In this document: positions 9,049 to 18,911 of the stretch, one piece after another
Layout: each line of letters opens with the position of its first letter
Position numbering within the stretch: position 1 is the first letter of the stretch
Assembly (NCBI GenBank): GCA_016926855.1
Contig: JAFGNT010000021.1
Location: 83,808 to 147,807, forward strand
Direction of reading: 5' to 3'
From: Methanomicrobiaceae archaeon
GTDB taxonomy: Archaea > Halobacteriota > Methanomicrobia > Methanomicrobiales > Methanomicrobiaceae
DNA length: 64,000 nt
The notes under the pieces: generated by a model
What the model saw: the letters and a program-made list of their open reading frames with translations, nothing else
Told to the model about the DNA's origin: nothing
Database searches by the model: none
Translations under genes and position numbers: made by a program

Positions 9049-9831
9049 ATGATTCTCAGGATATTCCGCTACGACCCCGCCACAGGCACTCCGCGGTATG
9101 ATGACTTTGAGATCGATCCGGATCCCGGGATGACCGTCCTTGCAGCCCTTTTTGCCGTGCAGGAGCAGTATGACGATTCCCTCGCGTTCCGCTACTCGTG
9201 CCGGGGTGCCGTCTGCGGCACCTGCGCCGTGCTCGTGAACAAGGTCCCGCGTCTTGCCTGCCGGACACAGGTGCAGGCGCTCCTCGACGGAACGGATGAG
9301 ATGACGCTTGTCCCCTCCCCCGGCAGTGCAGAGACGCACCCGTTCGACCCTGCCCGGGAGATCCTCATCGAGCCGCTTCCCCACCTGCCCGTCATCCGCG
9401 ACCTCGTCGTTGATTGGGACGAGTTTTTCGAAAAATACCGTGCTCTCGGCCCTGTCTTTCGCCCGAAGGACTCCCCGCCGGAGAACGAGCGACTGATGGA
9501 GCCCGGGGCGGTGCACGCGCTCGAGGCCTATACGAACTGCATTCTCTGCGCCGCCTGCTACGGCGCCTGCCCGGTGGACGGGAAAGATCCCGCGTATTCC
9601 GGGCCGGCGGCCCTCGCGAAGCTGTACCGGTTCCACAGTGATCCCCGCGAGGCGCGGGACGGGAGCCGGCTCGCCGCCGCAGACAGTCCCGAGGGCTGGT
9701 GGGCGTGCGAATTCCATACCAACTGCCGCCGGGTATGCCCGAAGGGTGTCCCGCCGGACATCGCAATCGGTAAAGCACGGCAGGAACTGCAGAGGGGTGG
9801 CAGAAAGCCGTCCGGTCCGGGGAGGCCCTGA
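9049..9831 (+). CDS. Fumarate reductase iron-sulfur subunit (SdhB/FrdB-like, lacks the HdrD-like half of TfrB)
   Basis: A 260-residue iron-sulfur protein. It has a plant-type [2Fe-2S] motif SCRGAVCGTCAVLVN with the fourth cysteine in RLAC near residue 73, a [4Fe-4S] motif CILCAACYGACP near 165, and a third cluster motif CEFHTNCRRVCPKG near 230. This is the full three-cluster SdhB layout. Characterised TfrB proteins carry in addition a C-terminal half with CCG cysteine domains, related to heterodisulfide reductase, that oxidises CoM-SH and CoB-SH. That half is absent here, because the protein ends GRKPSGPGRP and the next gene starts in the stop codon (TGATG). No membrane-anchor gene follows. 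The physiological electron donor is therefore unclear. Confidence 0.9.
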   Translation: MILRIFRYDPATGTPRYDDFEIDPDPGMTVLAALFAVQEQYDDSLAFRYSCRGAVCGTCAVLVNKVPRLACRTQVQALLDGTDEMTLVPSPGSAETHPFDPAREILIEPLPHLPVIRDLVVDWDEFFEKYRALGPVFRPKDSPPENERLMEPGAVHALEAYTNCILCAACYGACPVDGKDPAYSGPAALAKLYRFHSDPREARDGSRLAAADSPEGWWACEFHTNCRRVCPKGVPPDIAIGKARQELQRGGRKPSGPGRP

Positions 9832-11240
9832 TGCCGCGGTCGGAGAGGGATTCCCTCGGCACCCGTGAGGTGCCGGAGGATGTCTACTGGGGCATCCAGA
9901 CGCTGCGGGCGATTGAGAATTTCCCGGTGAGCGGACGGCGGGAACGGCCCGAACTGGTGCGTGCCTATGCGCTCCTCAAGCAGGCGGCGGCGCAGGCGAA
10001 TACCTCCCTCGGCGAGCTCGACCCGGTCCGGGCGGAGGCGATCGTAACTGCGGCGGAGGAGTGCGCCACCGGCAGATTTGCGGACCAGTTCCCGGTCGAT
10101 ATCTTCCAGGCCGGTGCGGGCACGTCGTTTCACATGAACGTCAACGAGGTGATTGCCAACCGGGCGCTTGAGATCCTCGGGCACCCCCGGGGCGAATACA
10201 CGTTTCTCAGCCCCAACGACCACGTCAACCGCGCCCAGTCGACGAACGACACCTTCCCGACGGCATCGCATATCGCCGCACTCTTCGCGGCCGACACTCT
10301 GCTCGAAGCGCTCGCCGTCCTTGCAGCGTCGTTCAGGGCGAAAGGGGAAGCATTCATCCGTCTCCCGAAGTCGGGGCGCACCCACCTGACGGACGCCCTT
10401 CCTCTCACCCTCGGAAACGAATTCTATGCCTACGCCGTGGCTGTCGAACGGGCGGCCGGACGCCTCAGGGAGCGCCGGGACGATCTCCTCGAGGTGCCGA
10501 TCGGGGGGACTGCCACCGGCACCGGTGCGAATGCCCATCCCCGGTTTCGTGAAAAGGTGCTGGCAGAGCTTACCGGTATCACCGCCCTCCCGTTCGTTCC
10601 CGCACGCGACAGCTTCGAAGGGCTCCAGAGCCGGGCCCAGCTCGCAGCATTTTCGGGAGCCCAGAGAGAACTCGCTCTCGAACTGATCCGGATCGCAAAC
10701 GACCTCCGCCTGCTCTCCTCCGGCCCCACGACCGGCCTTGCCGAGATCACGCTGCCCGCCGTGCAGCCCGGCTCCTCGATCATGGCGGGGAAAGTGAACC
10801 CCGTAATGGCCGAATGCCTGAATATGGTCTGTTTTCAGGTCATCGGAAACGACACCGCCGTCATGATGGCGGCGACTGCAGGGCAGATCGACCTCAACGT
10901 GATGACGCCCGTCATGATCGCAAATATACTCGATTCCTGCTCCCTGCTCTCGGCATTCCTCCCGGTCTTTGCCGCCCGCTGTATCGACGGCATCACCGCC
11001 GACGAGACGCGGCTCCGGGAGTACGTTGTAAAAAATCCCATCCTCTCCACCCTGATCGCCCCCGCAATCGGGTACCTGAAGGCGGCGGAGATCGCGAAGA
11101 TGGCGTTTGACGAAGGCACGACGGTGCGTGAGATTGCAATCAGGGAGGGGCTCCTGTCGCCAGAGGAGGCGGACCGGCTTCTCGACCCTGTCCGTGCGTC
11201 GGAGAGCCTGTACCCCCCTCCGGACCCGCCGGAGGCCTGA
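9831..11240 (+). CDS. Aspartate ammonia-lyase / class II fumarase family enzyme
   Basis: A 469-residue lyase of the aspartase/fumarase superfamily. It shows the tetramer signature regions: FQAGAGTSFHMNVNEVIAN near residue 95, the HVNRAQSTNDTFPTA block near 130, and the mobile loop GSSIMAGKVNPV near 305 followed by NMVCFQVIGNDT. The residues after the loop (PVMAECLNMVCF) are closer to aspartases than to fumarases, but the loop has alanine where most members have proline, so the substrate call is not secure. Either activity yields or removes fumarate, the substrate of the two preceding genes. Its ATG shares an A with the stop of the iron-sulfur subunit. The C-terminus is proline-rich (YPPPDPPEA). 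Confidence 0.85.
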   Translation: MPRSERDSLGTREVPEDVYWGIQTLRAIENFPVSGRRERPELVRAYALLKQAAAQANTSLGELDPVRAEAIVTAAEECATGRFADQFPVDIFQAGAGTSFHMNVNEVIANRALEILGHPRGEYTFLSPNDHVNRAQSTNDTFPTASHIAALFAADTLLEALAVLAASFRAKGEAFIRLPKSGRTHLTDALPLTLGNEFYAYAVAVERAAGRLRERRDDLLEVPIGGTATGTGANAHPRFREKVLAELTGITALPFVPARDSFEGLQSRAQLAAFSGAQRELALELIRIANDLRLLSSGPTTGLAEITLPAVQPGSSIMAGKVNPVMAECLNMVCFQVIGNDTAVMMAATAGQIDLNVMTPVMIANILDSCSLLSAFLPVFAARCIDGITADETRLREYVVKNPILSTLIAPAIGYLKAAEIAKMAFDEGTTVREIAIREGLLSPEEADRLLDPVRASESLYPPPDPPEA

Positions 11241-11295
11241 ACGGTCCGGGGCGTCACCTTGAAGTACCCCGGTACCCATACACCCCGTGAGAATC

Positions 11296-12206
11296 ATGCC
11301 GCCGACGATACAGGACTCCGTGCCGGATTCCGGGGAATGGGAAAAACGCGGCGATGCCCTGCTTGAGAAAGGTAAGTACACGGAAGCGATCGAGGCCTAC
11401 CGGCAGATCCGGGCCACGGATCCGGAATATCTCGCCGCCTGCAACCGCATCGGCAACGCACTCGCACAGCTCGGCCGCGAAGAGGAGGCGCTTGCCGAAT
11501 TCAAAAAAATTATCGAACTCCGGCCGGACAATCCGTTGCTTGCCGATGTCGCACTGAATAATGCCGTCCACGTGCTCAGGAACCTCGGGCGGGAGAACGA
11601 GGCGCTTGCCCTGTTCCGGAGGGTGCTCGACGAAGAGCCGGATAACGCCATGGCGCTCACCAACATGGGCAACCTGCTCTCCGACCTCAGCGGGAGGAGG
11701 AAGCGCTCGCGGCATACGATAAAGCGCTTGCCGTCGAGCCGGACAACGCAGCAGTATATGCCAACAAAGGGTATGTGCTCTCACTCCTCGACCGCCCGGC
11801 TGAGGCTCTTGCCACGTACCGCGAGGCGCTCAGGCAGGATCCGGCAAACACACGTGTCCTGAACAATACCGGCAACCTGCTCTCGGATCTCGGGCTCTGG
11901 GAGGAAGCCGTCGAGCACTACGACCGGGCGCTCGAGCACGAACCGGACACAGCAGGCATCCTCTACAACAAGGCAAATGCGCTTGCCGCACTCGGCCGGC
12001 AGGAGGGGGCGGCCGAAGCCTACCGTCATGCCCACGCTGCCGATCCGAAGAATGTCTACATCCTGAACAACCTCGCCTGCACGCTCCGGGAGCTGGGGCG
12101 TTTCGACGAGGCACGGGATGCATACGAGAAAGCCCTCGCCCTCTCCCCCGACGATCCCGTGCTCCGGGCCGGCAGGAATGACATGCGCCGGATTACCGGG
12201 AAATAG
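11296..12206 (+). pseudogene. TPR-repeat protein, broken by one frameshift near 11690
   Basis: Tetratricopeptide repeats run through the whole region but in two frames. The first frame (from ATG 11296, or GTG 11287) encodes about four repeats, such as WEKRGDALLEKGKYTEAIEAY, and then turns into low-quality sequence after LLSDLS. The second frame takes over at REEEALAAYDKALAVEPDNA and continues with repeats to LRAGRNDMRRITGK. Adding one base between 11688 and 11692 restores a continuous protein of about 303 residues. TPR proteins are helical scaffolds for protein-protein contacts. No catalytic domain is present. Either the gene is recently inactivated or the base was lost in sequencing. Confidence 0.8.
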
Positions 12207-12359
12207 GGAAAGACCAACACCCCGGTTTCCGGCGACGAAAGCGAGCTCTTCGGGCCGGTCTTCGCTGGATGCATTCGGCGGGGAAGCGGGGCAGGCAGCA
12301 TTTCTTTCACGGGCGGCGGGAGATCTGACACGGGACCGCGGTGTGGACCTCCGCCTCGA

Positions 12360-12956
12360 TCATCGTCCGTCCCTGCCACCCACCGCGAGCTCATCCGTGA
12401 AGGCCTCGAGATAACGGACAAGTACCTCGTGCCGCTCCTGTGCCATGCGGCGGGCGCTCGCGGTATACAGCCGGTCCCGGAGCAGGAGCAGCTTGTCCGT
12501 AATGTGGTCGGCGGCGTCCGCCATGTCACCGCCGCGCTCCCCGGCCTGCATAAACGTCCGGGCAATCCCGACGGCCCCCATGGCATCCAGTTTGTCCGCG
12601 TCGGAGAGTATCCGTGCCTCACGGGTCTCCGGTATCGTCGCCGACCGGAACCGGTGCGTCCGGATGGCGTGGACAATCGCCGGGATGAGCGCATCGTCGT
12701 ATTCTACCGACCGGAGATAGCGCTCGGCAATCCGGGCTCCTTCCTCCTCGTGCGGGATCCCGGTTTCTTCCTCAAAGGGCCGGGAGATATCGTGAAACAG
12801 CGCTGCGGGGAGCAGGATACGCATGTCTGCCTTCTCACCGTCGCCCAGCCGTTCACAGAGGCGCGTGACCCGGAGGACATGGTCGAATCCGTGGGACCCC
12901 GACCCCTGAAACGCCGATTGCACGTATATGGTCATTGCAGCAAACTGGTCTTCCAT
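12360..12956 (-). CDS. HD-domain phosphohydrolase
   Basis: A 198-residue HD-superfamily metal-dependent phosphohydrolase. Motifs in order are HGFDHVLRVTRLCERL (first His), LFHDISRP (His-Asp pair), HAIRTHRF, and SDADKLDAMGAVGIARTF (final Asp). This resembles the YedJ-like group of uncharacterised HD hydrolases, which act on nucleotides or related phosphoesters. The substrate is unknown. It stands alone, convergent with the TPR gene and upstream of dnaJ on the same strand, with about 70 bases between. Confidence 0.88.
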   Translation of the reverse strand: MEDQFAAMTIYVQSAFQGSGSHGFDHVLRVTRLCERLGDGEKADMRILLPAALFHDISRPFEEETGIPHEEEGARIAERYLRSVEYDDALIPAIVHAIRTHRFRSATIPETREARILSDADKLDAMGAVGIARTFMQAGERGGDMADAADHITDKLLLLRDRLYTASARRMAQERHEVLVRYLEAFTDELAVGGRDGR

Positions 12957-13027
12957 GGAATCACGTCGTCTTAGTATTAGTGTGAATACATCGATAAAAA
13001 CCTGTTTCCGGCATCTCCGCCCGAGTC

Positions 13028-14089
13028 CTATTTCACCCCGGCAAAGGCCTCCTTTACCAGTTGTTCCTGTTTTTTTGTCAGTTTTTCGGGAATCTTTACC
13101 ACCACTCTGACGAGCAGGTCGCTCCGGTTGTCGGAATTCAGGTACGGCATCCCCTGTCCCCTGAGGCGGAAGAGGGTGTGGCTCTGGCTCCCCGGCGGTA
13201 TCGTTAAGGAGGCCGTTCCCGTGATCGTCGGCACGGTGATCTCGCCGCCAAGAAGCGCGGTGCCGAGCCCGATAACCGTCGTGCTATAGAGATCATCACC
13301 GTGCCGCTCAAATACCGGGTGCTTCCGGATATGGATGACGAGGTACAGGTCACCCGGGGAACCCCCGTTGCTTCCCGGCTCACCCTCACCGGCAATTCGC
13401 AGGAACCGGCCGTCTTCCACACCGCGGGGGATGGATACGTCAATGCGTCTCGTTTTTCGTATCGATCCTCTCCCGTGGCAGGTCTCACAGGGCTTTCCGA
13501 TGATCTTTCCCCGCCCCCCGCAGTCGGGGCAGGGAGCGATCGTCATCACCTGCCGCTGGCCACTCCGCTGCACCTGCCGGACCTCACCGGTCCCCTTGCA
13601 GGTGGGGCAGTCCCGCATAAAACCGGGCTGTCCGCCGGTGCCGTGGCAGGTACCGCACTCATAAAAATGGGGAACTTCAAGCGTGTTTTTCGTACCATAG
13701 AATGCGTCGGTGAGAGAGATTTCGATATCATATCGGAGATCAGCGCCGGCCCGGCTTCGTTGTCTCCCGGAACCGGTGGAAAATACATCAAAGATGTCGC
13801 CCAACCCGAAGTCGCGGAAGAGATCGTCGTAACTGGGGGTCTGGTACCCGCTGAAGTCCCCGGGTTTGAACGCCGCATGTCCCACCTGATCGTACTCGGC
13901 CTTTTTCTGCGGGTCGCTCAGTACCTGGTAGGCAACATTGATCTCCTTGAACTTTTCCTCTGCTGCTGTGCTCCCTTTGTTAAGGTCCGGGTGATACTTT
14001 CGTGCAAGCTGCCGGAATGCCTTTTTTATGTCATCCTGTGACGCCTCACGGGTGACGCCCAGCGTTTCGTAATAATCCTTTTTTTCCAT
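13028..14089 (-). CDS. dnaJ: Chaperone protein DnaJ (Hsp40)
   Basis: A 353-residue type I J-protein, co-chaperone of DnaK. The J domain (residues 1-70) has the HPD loop in [12 protein letters not shown] short Gly/Phe region leads to the zinc-binding domain with four CxxCxGxG-type repeats ([36 protein letters not shown]), followed by the substrate-binding beta domains ([28 protein letters not shown]). The start is ATG 14089; an in-frame TTG three codons earlier is less likely. It is the last gene of the grpE-dnaK-dnaJ operon, 17 bases after dnaK. This operon in methanogens is generally regarded as bacterial in origin. Confidence 0.97.
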   Translation of the reverse strand: MEKKDYYETLGVTREASQDDIKKAFRQLARKYHPDLNKGSTAAEEKFKEINVAYQVLSDPQKKAEYDQVGHAAFKPGDFSGYQTPSYDDLFRDFGLGDIFDVFSTGSGRQRSRAGADLRYDIEISLTDAFYGTKNTLEVPHFYECGTCHGTGGQPGFMRDCPTCKGTGEVRQVQRSGQRQVMTIAPCPDCGGRGKIIGKPCETCHGRGSIRKTRRIDVSIPRGVEDGRFLRIAGEGEPGSNGGSPGDLYLVIHIRKHPVFERHGDDLYSTTVIGLGTALLGGEITVPTITGTASLTIPPGSQSHTLFRLRGQGMPYLNSDNRSDLLVRVVVKIPEKLTKKQEQLVKEAFAGVK

Positions 14090-14106
14090 CGGTCTCAAAA
14101 AAATGG

Positions 14107-15987
14107 TTATTTCTCGTCATGAACCCTGAAGTCGGCATCCACGACATCCTCATCGCCTTTCCGGCTCTCCCGCTCCGGCTGCTCTCCGCCTTCCGGACCC
14201 CCCTCGCGGCCCGCAGCTCCCTGCGCCTGCTGCCGGGCGGCTTCCTGGTAGATGGCAGTGCCCACCTCGCCGAGCACTTTCTGGAGTTTTTCGGTCTCTG
14301 CCCTGATTGCAGCGGTATCCTTTCCTTCCAGTGCCGCCTTCACCGCCGTGATCGCCGCATTCACCCTGTCGGTCAGTTCGGTGGAGAGTTTTCCGGAAAT
14401 TTCGACGAGTGTCTTTTCCGCAGTATACACGAGCGAGTCGGCAGTGTTCCGGGCCTCGACCTCTTCTTTTCGTATGCGATCCTGCTCCTCGAACTGTTCC
14501 GCCTCGCCGACCATCTTTTTGACATCGGAGTCAGCCAGTTTTGTCGAGGCGGTGATGGTCATCTTCTGCTCTTTCCCTGTCCCGAGGTCCTTTGCGGAGA
14601 CGTTGAGGATGCCTGACGAATCGATATCAAAGGAGACCTCTATCTGGGGGACACCCCGCGGTGCCGACGGAATGCCGACGAGGTTGAACTGCCCGAGGCT
14701 GACGTTGTCGGCTGCCATGGGCCGTTCGCCCTGGAGCACATGGACCGTGACCGATGTCTGGAAGTCGGCGGCGGTGGAAAATATCTGGCTTTTTTTCGTG
14801 GGAACCGTTGTATTCCTCTCGATCAGCGGGGTCCTCACGCCGCCGAGGGTCTCGATTCCCAGGGTCAGGGGCGTCACGTCGAGCAGCACCATGTCGGTGA
14901 TCTCGCCGCCGAGAATCGCACCCTGGATCGCTGCTCCCATGGCAACGCATTCCATCGGGTCAATTCCCCGCTCCACCTTCTTCCCGATGTGATCCTCGAT
15001 AAATTTCTGGACGGCGGGCATCCTCGTCGGCCCGCCGACAAGGATCACTTTCTGAATATCATCCTGTTTGAGGCCGGCATCCTTGAGTGCCTGTTCGAAA
15101 GGATGGATGCAGCGTTTGATGATCGGTTCGATCAGCTGCTCGAGTTTAGCCCGGCTCAGCTTCATGGAGAGGTGTTTGGGGCCTGCCTGCGTGGCGGTGA
15201 TATAGGGGAGGTTGATTTCGGTTTCAAGAACGGTCGAGAGCTCGATCTTTGCCTTTTCAGCCGCTTCTTTGACCCGGTTGATGGCCATTTTATCGTTTCG
15301 AATATCTATCCCCTCGAGTTTCAGGAACTCGGCTGCAATCCATTCGAACACCGCAGTGTCCATGTCAGTGCCGCCCAGCTGGGTATCGCCGGAGGTGGCA
15401 AGCACGTTGAATGTTCCGTCCCCGAATTCCATGATGGTCACGTCGAGGGTCCCGCCGCCCAGGTCAAAGACCAGGATCTTATACTCGCCGCCGCGGTCGA
15501 GGCCGTATGCCATGGACGCAGCGGTGGGTTCGTTGACGAGCCTCACCACATCGAGGCCGGCGATTTTCCCGGCGTCCTTTGTTGCGGTCCTCTGGTTGTC
15601 ATTGAAATAGGCCGGAACCGTGATCACGGCTTTTTTCACCGGTTCTCCGAGAAACGCTTCCGCATCCCGCTTTATCTTCTGCAAAAGGAATGCCGAGATC
15701 TGCTGGGGCGTGTAGTCCTTGCCGTACAGTTTATAGACATGATCTGTGCCCATCTTTCGTTTTGCTGCCGTTACCGTGCCTTCCGGATTGCTCACTGCCT
15801 GCCGTCGCGCCGGTTCGCCCACCAGGAGCTGCCCGTCGGAGGTAAACGCGATATACGAGGGAAACATCTTTCCGGCGACGGTCGCACCTTCCGCCGAGGG
15901 AATGATTGTCGGTTTGCCGCCAAGCAGCACCGCAGCCTCGCTGTTGGATGTCCCGAGATCAATGCCGATAATTTTCTCTTTCGCCAT
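14107..15987 (-). CDS. dnaK: Molecular chaperone DnaK (Hsp70)
   Basis: A 626-residue Hsp70. The nucleotide-binding domain starts [16 protein letters not shown] and contains [13 protein letters not shown] and [14 protein letters not shown]. The substrate-binding domain begins around [16 protein letters not shown], and a helical lid and acidic tail end [13 protein letters not shown]-driven cycles with DnaJ and GrpE fold or protect client proteins in the cytoplasm. Two in-frame ATGs are possible. The one at 15987 follows AAGGTGA at proper spacing; the ATG at 16002 overlaps the grpE stop. The DLGTSN form (rather than DLGTTN) is common in the short-insert DnaK forms. Central gene of the chaperone operon. 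Confidence 0.97.
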   Translation of the reverse strand: MAKEKIIGIDLGTSNSEAAVLLGGKPTIIPSAEGATVAGKMFPSYIAFTSDGQLLVGEPARRQAVSNPEGTVTAAKRKMGTDHVYKLYGKDYTPQQISAFLLQKIKRDAEAFLGEPVKKAVITVPAYFNDNQRTATKDAGKIAGLDVVRLVNEPTAASMAYGLDRGGEYKILVFDLGGGTLDVTIMEFGDGTFNVLATSGDTQLGGTDMDTAVFEWIAAEFLKLEGIDIRNDKMAINRVKEAAEKAKIELSTVLETEINLPYITATQAGPKHLSMKLSRAKLEQLIEPIIKRCIHPFEQALKDAGLKQDDIQKVILVGGPTRMPAVQKFIEDHIGKKVERGIDPMECVAMGAAIQGAILGGEITDMVLLDVTPLTLGIETLGGVRTPLIERNTTVPTKKSQIFSTAADFQTSVTVHVLQGERPMAADNVSLGQFNLVGIPSAPRGVPQIEVSFDIDSSGILNVSAKDLGTGKEQKMTITASTKLADSDVKKMVGEAEQFEEQDRIRKEEVEARNTADSLVYTAEKTLVEISGKLSTELTDRVNAAITAVKAALEGKDTAAIRAETEKLQKVLGEVGTAIYQEAARQQAQGAAGREGGPEGGEQPERESRKGDEDVVDADFRVHDEK

Positions 15988-15998
15988 TTTTTTCACCT

Positions 15999-16508
15999 TC
16001 ATCGTTTTGCCATATGTTCTGCAATCTTCACTTTCGACGGCCGGATTACCTTTGATTTCAACCGGTATCCCTTCCCGATCTCCTCGATAACGGTCTCGGG
16101 CTCAAAGTCGCACTGCTCCCTGCAGAGCGCCTCATGAACAGCCGGGTCGAACTTTTTCCCCACGCACTCGATGGGCTGCAGCCCGTACCCGGCCAGGATT
16201 TTGACCATTTTTGTAAAGACCATACGCATCCCTTCACTGTTTTTTTCACCGTCAAGGGCCGGCAGGGCCCGTTCGAAATCATCGAGGATCACGAGGAGGT
16301 CGGTAATCAGGTGCTCGTTCGCGAGCGTGATGATGGCCCCTTTCTCCTTCTCAAACCATTTCCGGTAATTGTCAAAATCTGCCTGAAGGTATTTCAGCCG
16401 TTCCAGGCACTCGTCTGTACGCCGGGCCTGTTCTTCGAGTTCCTGTTTCAGCTGTTCACTCTGCTCCTCCTGCGGTCGGTTCGTGAGCGTGATTTCATCC
16501 TCTGACAT
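15999..16508 (-). CDS. grpE: Nucleotide exchange factor GrpE
   Basis: A 169-residue GrpE. A charged N-terminal coiled coil (residues about 8-60, rich in Glu/Gln/Arg) leads into [19 protein letters not shown], the family signature, then a four-helix segment ([12 protein letters not shown]), and a small beta domain ending [21 protein letters not shown]. It releases ADP from DnaK. It is the first gene of the operon, and its stop overlaps an ATG of dnaK. Upstream on the minus strand, TTTATAAA and AAAAATATCC lie within 35 bases of the start, so the transcript probably has a very short leader. Confidence 0.95.
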   Translation of the reverse strand: MSEDEITLTNRPQEEQSEQLKQELEEQARRTDECLERLKYLQADFDNYRKWFEKEKGAIITLANEHLITDLLVILDDFERALPALDGEKNSEGMRMVFTKMVKILAGYGLQPIECVGKKFDPAVHEALCREQCDFEPETVIEEIGKGYRLKSKVIRPSKVKIAEHMAKR

Positions 16509-16773
16509 TGAAAGGGGTTTATAAATCTCCGGATATTTTTACTTTGCCTTATCCGGCGCATGCGAGTTTCCGTGGGAGGACCCCGGCCTCCGGAGGGTTT
16601 ACCGGTCCCGGTTCCCTCCCGCACACCCGCGAAATTCGCAACAACACTTTTTCAGACTACCGTTGATGAGAGCAGCCCCCTTTCGAACAGGGGCGAAACG
16701 GCGATGGGTGGGATTATCAGATACAAGGGACACACTACTCCCTGAACGGATCCCCCAGAAGCACACCCGGAGC

Positions 16774-17787
16774 GTGACACGAACGGACGAACAATCCCCC
16801 GGACCCGATATACCGCCATCCGGCACCGATATCATCACCCTTTCGCATCTGACGAAGATATTCCGGAACAGGACGGACGTTGTTGCAGTGGACGATGTCA
16901 GTACCGTCGTGAAGGCCGGGGAGATTTTCGGGCTGCTGGGGCCCAACGGGGCCGGGAAGACCACCGTTATCCGGATGCTCACCACGCTGATGCGTCCCAC
17001 TTCGGGAACGGCATTCGTGGGCGACTACGAGATTACGCGGGACCCGGGTGCGATCCGGAGGATCATCGGCGTATGCCCCCAGCAGGGGACGCTGGACCCC
17101 GACCTCACGGCACGGGAGAACCTGAACTTCTACGGGAAACTTCTCGATCTCAGCGACGCGGAGCGGAAGGAGCGGATCCCGGAACTGCTTAAAATGGTCG
17201 GCCTTTCCGACCGGGCGAACACACCGGCCGGCACGTTCTCCGGCGGGATGAAGCGGAAACTCGAGATCGTGCGGGCATTCATCCATCACCCCCGCATCCT
17301 CTTCCTGGACGAGCCGACCATCGGGCTTGATCCCGACTCACGCCGCGACATCTGGAAGCACATCAGGACACTCAACGAAAAGGGCACCACGGTGATCCTC
17401 ACCACGCACTACATGGATGAAGCGGAGCACCTCTGCGACCGGGTCGCCTTCATGGTCGACGGGAAGCTGGTCGCCGTCGACACGCTGGAGAACCTGAAAC
17501 GGGCGATGCCCGGGGGCGACCTGATCGAAATCGGCACGGAGGGAGTGGAGAGCACCGTGACGGCCGATCTTTCCCGGCTCGAGAACGTGATACGGGTGCG
17601 GGAAGCCGACGGGATAATCCGTATTTCCGCCCACAACGGAAGCAGAACACTCCCATCAATCGTCTCCCTGCTGGAGCACCGGGAAGCCGTGATCACCTCG
17701 ATCACCATCAGGTCCCCGTCCCTCGAGGACATCTTCATCCACATCACGGGAACGAAACTGGATGCACGGAGCGGGGGACCGGTATGA
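16774..17787 (+). CDS. ABC transporter ATP-binding protein (DrrA/daunorubicin-resistance type)
   Basis: An ATPase subunit of an ABC-2-type exporter, about 337 residues from the GTG at 16774. Walker A is GLLGPNGAGKTTVIRML, the Q-loop region GVCPQQGTLDPDLTARENL, the signature FSGGMKRKLEIVRA, Walker B RILFLDEPTIGLDP, and the switch histidine TTHYMDEAEHLCDR. A C-terminal DUF4162-like part ends SPSLEDIFIHITG, typical of DrrA proteins. The frame is open about 37 codons further upstream to ATG 16666, but that part looks non-coding and has no clear ribosome site, so the start is uncertain. It overlaps the permease gene by four bases (ATGA). Confidence 0.92.
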   Translation: MTRTDEQSPGPDIPPSGTDIITLSHLTKIFRNRTDVVAVDDVSTVVKAGEIFGLLGPNGAGKTTVIRMLTTLMRPTSGTAFVGDYEITRDPGAIRRIIGVCPQQGTLDPDLTARENLNFYGKLLDLSDAERKERIPELLKMVGLSDRANTPAGTFSGGMKRKLEIVRAFIHHPRILFLDEPTIGLDPDSRRDIWKHIRTLNEKGTTVILTTHYMDEAEHLCDRVAFMVDGKLVAVDTLENLKRAMPGGDLIEIGTEGVESTVTADLSRLENVIRVREADGIIRISAHNGSRTLPSIVSLLEHREAVITSITIRSPSLEDIFIHITGTKLDARSGGPV

Positions 17788-18854
17788 TCAAGGGCGCACT
17801 TGCCATATTCGAACGGGATCTCAGGAAGTTTGTACGAACACCGGTCCTGCTGCTCATGTCCGTCATCTTCCCGCTGGTCTTTCTGATTATCTTTGGAAAT
17901 GCGCTCGGGGGGACCATCGACCACATCCCGATCGGGGTGACTCAGGAAGATCTCTTTCGCGGGGAGACGCCGCTTTTCAGTGCGGCGATGCAGCGGATGC
18001 AGGAGACCGAAACCTTTGACATCACCCTGTACCGGAGCGAGGAGCATGCCAAAACGGCGCTGGATGACGGGGCCGTCTATGCAGCGGCCGTGTTTCCCGC
18101 ACCCTACCGCACCGGGGGCGCCATACGCCTCTACATCGACAGTTCGGAGTATCTCATCCCCTCCGTCATCGAATCGGGCTTTACGGGTCTGATATACGGG
18201 CTCGGGACACCTGCGGACATCGAGATACTCCCGATCTACGGGGAGATCGAGTACTTCCAGTTCTTCGGCGTCGCGGTGATTGTGCTTGCGATCTTCACGA
18301 CCACCATGTTCGGCGGCGGCAACACGATCATCATGGACCGGGAGATGGGGATTATCGAAGGATATCTCACAACCCCGGTCAAACGCTCCAGCATCGTGCT
18401 CGGGATGATCGGGAGCGGCACCGTAAAGGCGATGTTTGCCGCATCGATTATTCTCATCGTCGATGTCCTGATTGCGGGGGTCATCATCAGGAGTCTCGAA
18501 AACCTCATCCTGATCCTCTTTGTCCTCCTGATGATCAGCCTCGGCATCACGAGTTTCATCATTTCGTTTGCATCCCGCTTTGAGAGCCATGTCGCTTATT
18601 CCGCACTCGTGGCGTTTTTCAACCTGCTCCTTTTTATCACGAGCGGTGCGTTTTACCCGCACATCGGGATGCCCGACTGGCTCACGTGGGTATCGTGGGT
18701 GAACCCCGAGTTTTATTCGGTGCATGCCCTCCGCTGCATTATCCTCCGCGGGCAGGGGCTCGACGTGGTCTATTTCGACCTTGTCATGATCTCGGTCTTC
18801 TCGCTCGCGGCCATCGTCTTCGGGATCACGACGTTCCGGAGAACGCTCGAATGA
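17784..18854 (+). CDS. ABC-2 type transporter permease
   Basis: A 356-residue membrane subunit paired with the preceding ATPase. The N-terminal helix is LLLMSVIFPLVFLIIFGNALGG. A large extracytoplasmic loop follows (residues about 45-165). Then five more helices include VAVIVLAIFTTTMFGGGNTI, the ABC-2 signature around REMGIIEGYLTTPVKRSSIV, and LVAFFNLLLFITSGAFYP near the C-terminus. Exporters of this type move drugs, lipids or polysaccharide. The cargo is not evident. It is coupled to the ATPase by an ATGA overlap, and no further transporter component is seen. Confidence 0.92.
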   Translation: MIKGALAIFERDLRKFVRTPVLLLMSVIFPLVFLIIFGNALGGTIDHIPIGVTQEDLFRGETPLFSAAMQRMQETETFDITLYRSEEHAKTALDDGAVYAAAVFPAPYRTGGAIRLYIDSSEYLIPSVIESGFTGLIYGLGTPADIEILPIYGEIEYFQFFGVAVIVLAIFTTTMFGGGNTIIMDREMGIIEGYLTTPVKRSSIVLGMIGSGTVKAMFAASIILIVDVLIAGVIIRSLENLILILFVLLMISLGITSFIISFASRFESHVAYSALVAFFNLLLFITSGAFYPHIGMPDWLTWVSWVNPEFYSVHALRCIILRGQGLDVVYFDLVMISVFSLAAIVFGITTFRRTLE

Positions 18855-18911
18855 CCGCGGCGCCTGCCGCTCCCGCACCGGAATGCCCGGCCTGTGCTAC
18901 CTCTGCCGCCA

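Noticed and set aside
9558..11381. 607-codon frame on the minus strand opposite the aspartase/fumarase gene
   Set aside because: A complete enzyme is encoded on the plus strand. The antisense product has no domain and runs through two gene ends.
16666..16773. N-terminal extension of the ABC ATPase from ATG 16666
   Set aside because: The 36 residues are Arg/Thr-rich, have no conserved feature, and no ribosome site precedes the ATG. It remains possible but is not preferred.
17409..18878. 489-codon minus-strand frame across the ABC exporter
   Set aside because: The product is a string of charged residues typical of a GC-rich shadow, and the exporter genes are clear.
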